This document shows positions 32,783 through 40,263 of a stretch of 54,596 bases of DNA, piece by piece. Source of the stretch: Neobacillus muris (GTDB lineage: Bacteria > Bacillota > Bacilli > Bacillales > Cytobacillaceae); contig NZ_CALPDF010000030.1 in the NCBI RefSeq assembly GCF_943193175.1, forward strand, positions 1-54,596, in the 5' to 3' direction. The position numbers and the translations under genes are program-made. Within the stretch, counting starts at the first letter, position 1, and each line of letters begins with the position of its first letter. A model generated the notes under the pieces. The model ran no database searches. It had not been told where the DNA came from and saw only the letters and a list, made by a program, of their open reading frames with translations.

Positions 32783-32830
32783 GAGAGGGATGAAGGATTG
32801 ATAGATTATCCTTTATCCCTTTCAATTTTT
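32783..32830 (+). terminator. Strong intrinsic terminator
   Basis: GAGAGGGATGAAGGAT (32783-32798) pairs with ATCCTTTATCCCTTTC (32808-32823), followed by AATTTTTT. Confidence 0.9.
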
Positions 32831-32850
32831 TGAAACCTTCAGTAAGGTTC

Positions 32851-32879
32851 TTGCCATAATGAAAATTTCTTTCTATAAT
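32851..32879 (+). promoter_or_regulatory. Promoter
   Basis: TTGCCA (32851-32856), 17-bp spacer, TATAAT (32874-32879), upstream of the gene at 33014 and its terminator-like leader. Confidence 0.7.
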
Positions 32880-32887
32880 AGTATTGT

Positions 32888-32987
32888 TTTTATAAAAAAG
32901 AGCTCTGAAATACCATTGATTATAGGCTGGAGTGCTAAGTAAAAAAAAACTTGGTGTTCCCAGTGACTACATTCAATGGTATTTTTT
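32888..32987 (+). promoter_or_regulatory. ~100-nt leader or small RNA ending in a terminator
   Basis: AATACCATTGA (32909-32919) and TCAATGGTATT (32973-32983) close a large hairpin followed by seven T, with an internal AAGT-A9-CTT element. It stands between the promoter and the gene at 33014. No leader ORF is obvious, unlike the leaders at 6018 and 10126. Confidence 0.55.
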
Positions 32988-33013
32988 TATTCTAAAAAGA
33001 AAGAAGGATACTT

Positions 33014-33397
33014 GTGAAACCAATAAGAACTTTTATTCGATATGAAAATGGTACATATAAAATAAAAGATGTACCGTATTCCCTAAATATGGGAATTCAG
33101 GGGCTCGCCTTTATAAATGTGATAGAAAAAGTGTTTGAACTTAAAGAAAAAGATGAAGAAGAAATGCCCCGATTATTTTGTGTTAAAGAGACTAAATTCT
33201 TTTTTGGTGACAATTCTTCAGAATTAGCCTTTTACAAAGCAAATGATAATAAGGAGGTAAAGGACAGCAGGTTGTTATTTTTCAGAAAAATCACTTTCCA
33301 TAATAATCCCCTATCAAACATATTGCCAGTTTGTGTTGACCTTTTGGATAGTGATATTGATTATCTTACTAAAAAATGGAATTACTCAAAAAAATAA
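33014..33397 (+). CDS. Hypothetical protein, 127 aa
   Basis: GTG start with AGAAGGATACTT upstream. Soluble mixed alpha/beta protein (RTFIRYENGTYKIKDVPYSL at the start). No family recognised. Expression should depend on read-through of the leader terminator at 32909-32987. It is 47 nt upstream of the gene at 33445 on the same strand, so they may be co-transcribed. Confidence 0.6.
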   Translation: MKPIRTFIRYENGTYKIKDVPYSLNMGIQGLAFINVIEKVFELKEKDEEEMPRLFCVKETKFFFGDNSSELAFYKANDNKEVKDSRLLFFRKITFHNNPLSNILPVCVDLLDSDIDYLTKKWNYSKK

Positions 33398-33444
33398 AGT
33401 GTCGAAAATCCCCATAGAATTATTAGCAAAAGGAGACCTTGAAA

Positions 33445-33900
33445 ATGGAAAACAACTACAAATGCAAGTTTATGAAATCAATAATTACGGAAGAGTACGA
33501 GGAGGAATGTGAGGAAAATATCCATTTTATTTTTGAATTCCAGACCGATAGTGGAAATCTTAAATCAGTAACTAATAATATCTTTGCTCCCAAATTTTTA
33601 ACACCTATGGAGTTTGAAGGTTTGGAATTTCTGGGAAAGGTAGATGAATCTTATGGAGTAATTGCTAGCAATTATCCTTTGATCGAAATAGTGTCCAATT
33701 CTGAATTCAGATTGGTTACAGCCAGAGATTCTATAAATGGAAAAATTACTAAGGAGGATTTGGAATCTTGTGGATTTAGTTCTTTGTATGATTTGGTAAA
33801 TTCTGATTTTGAATTGGATGTCTTATTCATTAATGATGCACCCCTAGTTGCCAAAAAGGTTGTGATTCTCTCACCAATAAGTGCTATTTTGCCAAAATAG
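33445..33900 (+). CDS. Hypothetical protein, 151 aa
   Basis: AAAGGAGACCTTGAAA precedes ATG 33445. The product is acidic at its N terminus (EEYEEECEENIHFIFEFQT) and otherwise mixed alpha/beta, with no membrane helix or enzyme motif. No family recognised. It probably forms an operon with the gene at 33014. Confidence 0.6.
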   Translation: MENNYKCKFMKSIITEEYEEECEENIHFIFEFQTDSGNLKSVTNNIFAPKFLTPMEFEGLEFLGKVDESYGVIASNYPLIEIVSNSEFRLVTARDSINGKITKEDLESCGFSSLYDLVNSDFELDVLFINDAPLVAKKVVILSPISAILPK

Positions 33901-34242
33901 AATTAGGAGGGCTTCGAATGGAAATTCGGGACTTTTTTTGAACTGGGAAGAAGTCGAATTATTATTGGACTCCATTAGGGTGGGTAAAATGAAGAGAATC
34001 GTACCAATTATTTAATGAAAATATTGAAGATGAAATTTCCTCACAGTTGTGGGGATCTTTTTTTTTACTTAAAAAAAGTGTCACAGAACTATAGTTTTGG
34101 AGATGCCTCATAGTATGTGTTTCAAAATGTCAGTTTTTCTAATTTTGGATGTACCCATAGCCTCAATAGGTCTTATGGTATAATTATGGATAAAGGAAAA
34201 ATAAGGAATTGATTGAATACAACTTATTAAGGTGTGTGTGTT
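33901..34242. other. Intergenic stretch with short relic and terminator
   Basis: A start with AGGAGGG at 33906 gives only MEIRDFF before a stop; deleting one T of the T run would extend it to about 19 codons, so it looks like a decayed reading frame. The terminator at 34038-34066 lies here. Confidence 0.4.
34038..34066 (+). terminator. Intrinsic terminator
   Basis: TCCTCAC (34038-34044) pairs with GTGGGGA (34049-34055), then TCTTTTTTTTT. Confidence 0.85.
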
Positions 34243-35244
34243 ATGAGCGTAGACGTAACGATAATGTTGGATTACTACATAGATAAAAAGGAAATTGAAG
34301 AAATTATATATTCTCTCGGTTTTCAAAGAACAGAATATGAAAACACCTTTTTTTGGTATGATAAAAGTTTTATTTCCACAAGAGGCTGCTGGTTCTCTTA
34401 TACTTTTGATGAAGATGTCCAAATTAATGGCACAACAAAAAACTGCAAAACTATATGTTGCACAAATACAAAATCTGGAAGAAGCTATGATGATTTTCAG
34501 AAGCAATTGGATACTATAAAAGAAATTGAAAAGAGATATGGCGGAGTGGTTTACTCAGATGATGAATTAGGTTACTTCGAAAATGATTTGCCGAGGCTTT
34601 CAAGAACTGAAATAGCATGTGGTTTCGTCTATGTAACCTATCAAACAAATTTAATTATGGTTAAGGAATTAATAGAAGATGTTGACCTTGATAAAATCAA
34701 AGGATTGCGTGAATTAGGGGTTCCTCCTTTTTTTCAAAAAAACTTTTTGAGAAATAATGTTTTACTACCTTTTTTTGTTTCGATTCTGGAAAACTTTCTA
34801 AAATCATTTCTGTATGGTTATATCCAAACAAATGAGGAAGCACAAAATAAGATTTATAAAAAGAAAGCTAATATATCTTATAGTGTGGTCAAAGAAATAA
34901 TAGATGGGCAAAAAAATATTATAGATATAGAAATTGCCGAGTATTCATTCCAAAACTTCAATTCAGCCAATAGAGCGTATAAGGAGTACGCAAATATAGA
35001 TCTTTTTAAAGATATCTTAATTGGTGAGTTATCGCTTAAAGGTGAAGAAAGGAAATTAATATCAGTCCTTCAGGAAATGATTGATAGCCGTCATAAACTT
35101 ATTCATGAGGCGAATCTTAATTATGAGTTAGATAAAAAAATGATGGAGTTGTACTACCAGGCCTTGGAGCTACTAGGTAGTAATATTGTTCGATTTTTGA
35201 AAGAGAAGCGTAATGTGAGCATTGATTTAGAAGAAGTGTTGTAG
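34243..35244 (+). CDS. HEPN-domain protein (probable ribonuclease)
   Basis: ATG 34243, with AAGGTGTG upstream; 333 residues. The first ~150 residues are an uncharacterised, aromatic-rich region. The C-terminal half is a helical HEPN-type domain: LLPFFVSILENFLKSFLYGY, then the signature RHKLIH (Arg283, His288), the Rx4-6H motif of HEPN ribonucleases, followed by a helix ending ALELLGSNIVRFLKE. Such proteins cut RNA in toxin or abortive-infection systems. It is 47 nt upstream of an HNH nuclease gene, and the pair looks like a two-gene defence module. Confidence 0.7.
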   Translation: MSVDVTIMLDYYIDKKEIEEIIYSLGFQRTEYENTFFWYDKSFISTRGCWFSYTFDEDVQINGTTKNCKTICCTNTKSGRSYDDFQKQLDTIKEIEKRYGGVVYSDDELGYFENDLPRLSRTEIACGFVYVTYQTNLIMVKELIEDVDLDKIKGLRELGVPPFFQKNFLRNNVLLPFFVSILENFLKSFLYGYIQTNEEAQNKIYKKKANISYSVVKEIIDGQKNIIDIEIAEYSFQNFNSANRAYKEYANIDLFKDILIGELSLKGEERKLISVLQEMIDSRHKLIHEANLNYELDKKMMELYYQALELLGSNIVRFLKEKRNVSIDLEEVL

Positions 35245-35291
35245 ATGGCATTTGCTAGAAAGCATTATTGTTAGAAAGGACATGATTTCTT

Positions 35292-36107
35292 GTGGACAAG
35301 AAAGGCATTAAATATAAATGGCATGGTAATGAAGCAATTAATATGGCTGCCCATGTAATTGGAGAGCTGTATGGAATGAATGATTTAACAATTGAAAAAT
35401 GGATTTACTATACAGATTTAGACTTTTTATCAATCTGTGCTAGCCCTCGTAAAAAAACTCTACTACATGAGTACATAGATTTTATTTATTTTACAATGTA
35501 CGAGTACACATTGGATAAACACTTTCCAATGGAGGTTATTAATACTTTTACTGATCTATTAGACTTTTATAAAATAGATTATTCAATTTTGGGTAAGTTT
35601 GATTTTGTGGGTATGACAGATGATGAACTAAACCCTGTAGAGTTTGAGGAAGCGGAGGAGTATGCAAGGAAGCTATTTGACTTTTTTACAGAAGTATTGA
35701 GTCCAGTGGTTATAGATGACATATTTACTGTGTTATTTTCAAATAAACTTTTCTTATTTGAGTTCAATTCCCAGTTAAGAGAGTTAATTATAAATTTAAA
35801 GGTAAATGATTCTCCGGAATATTTAAAGAAAGATGGAGTAATCAAAAGATGTAAATATATTCCTCAATGGTTGAAACGAGGAGTATTTATGAGAGATAAA
35901 GGAAGATGTCAAATTTGCGGAACTGATTTAACAAAGATACTCAACTTGGATAATTCTGAAAACTACGACCACATTATTCCATTAGAGAATGGCGGTAATA
36001 ATGATCCTACTAATTTCCAACTTACTTGTGAGCATTGTAATAAGTCAAAAGGGGATAGGAGTATGGAATTTAATAGCTTATCTAATCGTTATTGGGATAT
36101 GGGTTAA
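35292..36107 (+). CDS. HNH endonuclease domain protein
   Basis: GTG start with AGAAAGGAC ~11 nt upstream; 271 residues. Residues ~1-195 are acidic, helical and unrecognised. The C-terminal ~65 residues are an HNH nuclease: RCQICG (Cys206, Cys209), NYDHIIPLENGG (Asp226, His227) and FQLTCEHCNKSKGD, with four cysteines for structural zinc and an intact catalytic His. It should nick or cut DNA. The N-terminal half may sense the trigger or bind the HEPN partner encoded just upstream. Confidence 0.8.
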   Translation: MDKKGIKYKWHGNEAINMAAHVIGELYGMNDLTIEKWIYYTDLDFLSICASPRKKTLLHEYIDFIYFTMYEYTLDKHFPMEVINTFTDLLDFYKIDYSILGKFDFVGMTDDELNPVEFEEAEEYARKLFDFFTEVLSPVVIDDIFTVLFSNKLFLFEFNSQLRELIINLKVNDSPEYLKKDGVIKRCKYIPQWLKRGVFMRDKGRCQICGTDLTKILNLDNSENYDHIIPLENGGNNDPTNFQLTCEHCNKSKGDRSMEFNSLSNRYWDMG

Positions 36108-36124
36108 ATTAATTCTAACTTATA

Positions 36125-36149
36125 GTTTACAAAACCTTGTTGTGTAAAC
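36125..36149. promoter_or_regulatory. Inverted repeat near the recombinase gene
   Basis: GTTTACA (36125-36131) and TGTAAAC (36143-36149) flank an 11-bp centre; CCTTGTT and AACAAGG overlap it. Two 7-bp arms around a short centre resemble a core crossover site of tyrosine recombinases, but it could also be a hairpin. Confidence 0.35.
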
Positions 36150-36266
36150 AAGGAAATCCCATTAGACCGGCATTTTTATTTTTGGATTTTGCCTCTGGGC
36201 TGTTGAATCTTACTCAAATGGAGATATATAATAAATATGTAAGATTCATGCAGGAGGTGAACTAAA

Positions 36267-36836
36267 GTGAAAGTTGTTCATCCGATTCGAGATTTAAAAC
36301 AACTTGAAGCAGTAAAAGGATACCTTCGAGGGAAAAATAAAAGAGACTTCTTGCTTTTTATGGTCGGAATTTCATCAGCTCTAAGAATTTCTGACATCTT
36401 GGTGTTGAAAGTGAATCAAGTATGGGATGGTAGGAAGCCAACAGAGTTTATCGAAATGAACGAAAAAAAGACTGGCAAATATAAGCGGTTTCCGATTACG
36501 CCAAATTTGGCGAAAAGTATTAAAGAGTTTATCAGAGAGTTTCCTGAAAAGAAACAGGATGACTTCCTTTTTACCAGTAGAAAGGGAACCAATCAACCTA
36601 TCACCAGGCAATATGCTGCATCAATGTTGAATGAAGCCTGTGATATGGTAGGGATAATAGAGAAATTCTCAACACACGGAATGAGAAAAACTTGGGGCTA
36701 TTGGGCTTTTAAGAAAGGAATATCACTTGATTACATATGTATTGCCCTTAACCATAGATCCGTTGCGGAAACTAAAAGGTATCTTGGAATATTACAAGAA
36801 GATCTTGATGAATTGTACTTACAGGTTAACTTATAA
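36267..36836 (+). CDS. Short tyrosine recombinase (integrase catalytic domain)
   Basis: GTG start with GGAGGTGAACTAAA upstream; 189 residues, only the catalytic domain of a XerCD/phage-integrase protein. All active-site residues are visible: Arg40 (SSALRISD), Lys71 (TGKYKR), His137 and Arg140 (THGMRKT), His163 (LNHRS) and Tyr172 (KRYLGI). The usual N-terminal core-binding domain (~100 residues) is lacking, as in many plasmid-borne recombinases that resolve multimers. It precedes the Tn7-like operon but has its own terminator, so it may be a resolvase for cointegrates (inference). Confidence 0.85.
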   Translation: MKVVHPIRDLKQLEAVKGYLRGKNKRDFLLFMVGISSALRISDILVLKVNQVWDGRKPTEFIEMNEKKTGKYKRFPITPNLAKSIKEFIREFPEKKQDDFLFTSRKGTNQPITRQYAASMLNEACDMVGIIEKFSTHGMRKTWGYWAFKKGISLDYICIALNHRSVAETKRYLGILQEDLDELYLQVNL

Positions 36837-36851
36837 AAAAACAGAAAAGTA

Positions 36852-36934
36852 AAGGCATTTGTTGCTGACTTTGTTATTGGGATTAAAAAAAACAATCCTT
36901 TTTGACAAAAGTCAAAGCAGCAAATGTCTTTTTT
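36852..36934 (+). terminator. Nested terminator structures before the tns operon
   Basis: GGCATTTGTTGCTGACTTTG (from 36854) can pair with CAAAAGTCAAAGCAGCAAAT (from 36906), ending in six T. Inside its loop GGATT and AATCC form a second small hairpin with five T (about 36880-36902). Two alternative terminators sit between the recombinase gene and the operon. Confidence 0.6.
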
Positions 36935-36958
36935 CTATTTAAGGAGGCTTACTATACG

Positions 36959-37312
36959 ATGGACAAAATTAATGCCGTCATTCAATACATTGATGAGCAT
37001 TATCACCATGAGATTTGCAATAAACATGTAGAAGAATTGACGGGTTGTACTTTTAGTGATTTTTCGGATGAATTCCAAAGAGTGACTGGGCTCCAGTTCT
37101 TACGTTATTTGATCCGTAGGCAATTAACTCTAATAAAAGAAGAATTATGTCGTCCTGATGCTTCAAAGGATAAAAATTATTCTCCTTTTAATGGTTGGGA
37201 TGAATTTTCTAATCTTTTTAAATGCGAATTCAAAACAACTGTTGATTCAGCAATTAATAATGAACACATTATTCTTCAAGAAAGAGGAAGCAGGGGGATA
37301 CCGAATGATTAG
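36959..37312 (+). CDS. AraC-like HTH protein heading the tns operon
   Basis: AAGGAGG (36941-36947) supports ATG 36959, giving 117 residues. The first ~65 match the AraC-type DNA-binding domain (IQYIDEHYHHEICNKHVEEL, TGCTFSDFSDEFQRVTGLQF, LRYLIRRQLTLIKEEL). There is no ligand-binding domain. The stop codon overlaps the tnsA start, so it is co-translated with the transposase. It probably regulates the operon; alternatively it helps bind transposon or target DNA. Confidence 0.7.
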   Translation: MDKINAVIQYIDEHYHHEICNKHVEELTGCTFSDFSDEFQRVTGLQFLRYLIRRQLTLIKEELCRPDASKDKNYSPFNGWDEFSNLFKCEFKTTVDSAINNEHIILQERGSRGIPND

Positions 37313-38150
37313 AGAATGGAACGAAGCAACTATCAATAGGTTTCTAAAGGAAAAACGTGGACAAGGGGCGGGAAAAGACTACAAGCCTTGGCTGCAAATA
37401 CAGGATATAAGCTCAAAAGGCCGTTCGACTCGCATTTTTGGTCAAACGACTTCAAGGGTGCATCATTTGTTGAGTGATTTGCAGTTAAATTACTTCTATT
37501 TATTAGAGTTTGATGAAGAAGTTACTGACATCAGAGAGCAATACCCCTTGCTAGATTTCCACGATCAGAATATACCAATGGATGATGATCTTGCGAAGAA
37601 ATTATTTGATTCCAAGACACAGGTTCCTCATATTTTTACTGTTTCCTTTTTGGTTACTCGTAAGGGGAAAGACGGCGAGTCCTTTTATCAGGCAAGAGTA
37701 ATCAAGCAATCACAAGAGTTAGAGAAAAAGGCAACTTTGCAAAGGTTGGAGCTACAAAGAAGGTATTTTGAAAAGAAAGGCATTGACTTTGGTATTGTAA
37801 CAGAAAGAGAAATCAATAAGCAGTTAGCACGCAATATTGGGTGGGCATTAAATTCTTATGATATTCAAGATTACCCGCATTTAACATCTAATATGGCTAT
37901 TTTGAAAGCCGACATGCTGAGCTACATATCGGATCCATCTGAGACCTTCCAAAGGATTTTTTCCCGATTGGAAAGGAATTATCAATTGAATGAAGGGTTA
38001 GGATTGATTCTGTTTAAACATCTGATTGCCACCAAAGAAGTAAAAATGGATTTGAGTAAGAAAATCAATCTGTCTAAAAAACTCGAAGATTACCAAGTGG
38101 TAGTAGTTTCTGATGTACAAGGCGGTGAACATTATGCAGTTAGCAATTAA
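37305..38150 (+). CDS. tnsA: TnsA-like transposase subunit, catalytic residues replaced
   Basis: ATG 37305, with GGAAGCAGGGGG upstream; 281 residues, about the length of Tn7 TnsA (273). Alignment by eye is clear: KRGQGAGKDYKPWLQIQD matches GRGQGHGKDYIPWLTVQE, and RVHHLLSDLQL matches RVHHLLSDLEL. TnsA is the restriction-enzyme-like nuclease that cuts the 5' strands at transposon ends. Its active-site Glu63 and Asp114 correspond here to Gln60 (SDLQL) and Ser114 (TVSFLV); only the Lys132 equivalent (Lys134, VIKQ) remains. The 5' nicking activity is therefore probably lost while the structural contact with TnsB/TnsC may persist. The C-terminal winged-helix region is present. Confidence 0.9.
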   Translation: MIREWNEATINRFLKEKRGQGAGKDYKPWLQIQDISSKGRSTRIFGQTTSRVHHLLSDLQLNYFYLLEFDEEVTDIREQYPLLDFHDQNIPMDDDLAKKLFDSKTQVPHIFTVSFLVTRKGKDGESFYQARVIKQSQELEKKATLQRLELQRRYFEKKGIDFGIVTEREINKQLARNIGWALNSYDIQDYPHLTSNMAILKADMLSYISDPSETFQRIFSRLERNYQLNEGLGLILFKHLIATKEVKMDLSKKINLSKKLEDYQVVVVSDVQGGEHYAVSN

Positions 38151-40263
38151 CGACTTATTCCAAAGCAGACAAAATCCGAATCTTGTTCAACGGATAGTTT
38201 GGATTGATAATGAGCATCACCTTTGCTATTGGGTAAATGTTCGTCAACCATCATTCCCATACAGTGAGGAAATACACAATATAGAATCATCTGTAGAAGG
38301 CGGTGAGCTTGTGAAGATTGAAAGTGACCCGTGGGTTTTCAATGTGGGTGAAGATGATCTTTCCAAGACAGAGATGGAGAAACGTGATAAAGCGTGGGTG
38401 GTAGTGAGTCAAATCTACATTATTCCCGACATTTTTATCCCAAAACGCAGGTCGGAACTAATAAAAGCAGCGAGTAAGGAGTTTGGAATTAGCTCCAAAA
38501 CAGTTCGTCATTATCTAAAACGGTATTGGGCAAGAGGAATGGTAAAGAACGCCCTTCTTCCAGACTTTATAAATTGTGGAAAACAACAGAATAAGGAACG
38601 CCAATACACCAAGAAGGCTGGCAGGCCTACGGTTTATCAATCTTCTATTAAAAGGGCAGCCATTAGCGAAGAGTGGAAGGAAATTATTCGAATAAGCCTA
38701 GAAAAGTATTACTTTATTCGTTCCAAACCTTCCTTAAAATACGCCTATCAGCAAATGTTAAAGGAGTATTTTTCCAAAGATGATAAAGAATCAGGTTATA
38801 AAGCATTAGACGTAGATAAGCCGATCATTTCGTTTGACCAATTTTATTATTGGTATCGGAAGTGGTATAAACCCGAATATGCCATACATAAAAGGGAAGG
38901 GAGGAGGGAATTTCTGCAAAACTATCGGGCCATTACCGGATCAGCAACGGAAGACTCAATGGGGATAGGTACATATGCCATTGATGCAACCATTGGTGAT
39001 ATATATTTGGTTTCCTCACTGGATAGAAATACAGTGATTGGCCGCCCGATAATTTACCTTTGTGTCGATATTTTTTCTCGTGCCATAGTCGGTTTAGGAG
39101 TAGGAATTGAAAATATGTCAGGTGACTCCTTGCGGGTTGCACTTGCAAACACATTTGAAAATAAAAAGGACTTTTGCAAAAGAACGCTTGAAATGGAGAT
39201 TGGAGACGGAGATTGGCCAGTACACTATATGCCACATACCATCTTGGCAGATCGTGGGAGTGAGTTAATATCTGACGATCTAACACAAATAGTTGAGAAT
39301 TTAAACATAAAAATCCAGAATACTGGAAGTTTCAGACCTGAGCAAAAGGCCGTCTGTGAAAAGTACTTTCATATTTTACAAGGGCATATTTCTGCGTTCC
39401 TCCCTGGATCCGTTCAAAAGGATTATATGAAAAGAGGTGGGATGGATTATAGGAAAAAGGCGATATTAAACCTTAATGAGTATTCCCAAATTTTGGTCCG
39501 TTGTATCCTCTTTTACAACAACCATAACTTTCTTTCGGACTATCCTTTGACACAAAATATGATAGATGAAAAGATTCGACCTATTCCAATCGAGATTTTC
39601 AAGTGGGGCTTACATAAAGGAATAGGCCAGTTAAGGACAATGTCACTGGATGCAATCAGAAGTAATATTTATCCAAAATCTCAAGCAGCTACAGTGACTC
39701 CGAAGGGAATTCACTTTGGCGGTCTTTACTATACATGTTCTAAAGCTGTAAAGGAACGATGGTTTTCCAAAGCTCGTATTCAAGGGACATGGAAATTGGG
39801 TGTGTCTTATGATCCCCAAAGTATAGCAAATATTTATATTCGTATTGATCGGCAGAACTATGAAGTTTGTTCTTTAATTGAGCAATACGAAATGTATCGA
39901 AACGCAAAAGCGGAAGAACTTGTTAGCTTAAAGGAGAATAGGCGACAGCAAGAGGCTGAATTTGAGGAATCCCATACGAATGGAGCCATTCAACTAGCCC
40001 AGGATATTGAATCAATCGTTAAACAGGCGAAAGAAGAAGCTAAAAAACAATCCCTTAATGGTGAGGTTCCTAAAGATATAAAGAATATAAGGGAAAACCG
40101 GCAGAGTGAGAAGGAAATAATGAAGAAGGAAAAAGAAGTTGATGTTTATCAATTTAACTCAGAAAACGAATTGAGTTCGGTAAGTCAAGATACTGATTCG
40201 GTGAAAGTGTTGGATATTTTCCGAAGAAAACAGAAGGAAGTGTTTCAAGATGGCGAAGATTGA
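38134..40263 (+). CDS. tnsB: TnsB-like DDE transposase
   Basis: I choose ATG 38134 because AAGGCGGTG ends 6 nt before it; the ATG at 38113 has no such site. The product is 709 residues. An N-terminal HTH region (SKEFGISSKTVRHYLKRYWA, ~115-135) binds transposon ends. The RNase H-like core has the intact triad Asp284 (AIDAT), Asp373 (LADRG) and Glu409 (AVCEKYF), with 35 residues between the last two. A charged C-terminal tail is the usual TnsC contact. It catalyses 3' strand cleavage and joining. It overlaps tnsA by 17 nt and tnsC by 14 nt. Confidence 0.95.
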   Translation: MQLAINDLFQSRQNPNLVQRIVWIDNEHHLCYWVNVRQPSFPYSEEIHNIESSVEGGELVKIESDPWVFNVGEDDLSKTEMEKRDKAWVVVSQIYIIPDIFIPKRRSELIKAASKEFGISSKTVRHYLKRYWARGMVKNALLPDFINCGKQQNKERQYTKKAGRPTVYQSSIKRAAISEEWKEIIRISLEKYYFIRSKPSLKYAYQQMLKEYFSKDDKESGYKALDVDKPIISFDQFYYWYRKWYKPEYAIHKREGRREFLQNYRAITGSATEDSMGIGTYAIDATIGDIYLVSSLDRNTVIGRPIIYLCVDIFSRAIVGLGVGIENMSGDSLRVALANTFENKKDFCKRTLEMEIGDGDWPVHYMPHTILADRGSELISDDLTQIVENLNIKIQNTGSFRPEQKAVCEKYFHILQGHISAFLPGSVQKDYMKRGGMDYRKKAILNLNEYSQILVRCILFYNNHNFLSDYPLTQNMIDEKIRPIPIEIFKWGLHKGIGQLRTMSLDAIRSNIYPKSQAATVTPKGIHFGGLYYTCSKAVKERWFSKARIQGTWKLGVSYDPQSIANIYIRIDRQNYEVCSLIEQYEMYRNAKAEELVSLKENRRQQEAEFEESHTNGAIQLAQDIESIVKQAKEEAKKQSLNGEVPKDIKNIRENRQSEKEIMKKEKEVDVYQFNSENELSSVSQDTDSVKVLDIFRRKQKEVFQDGED

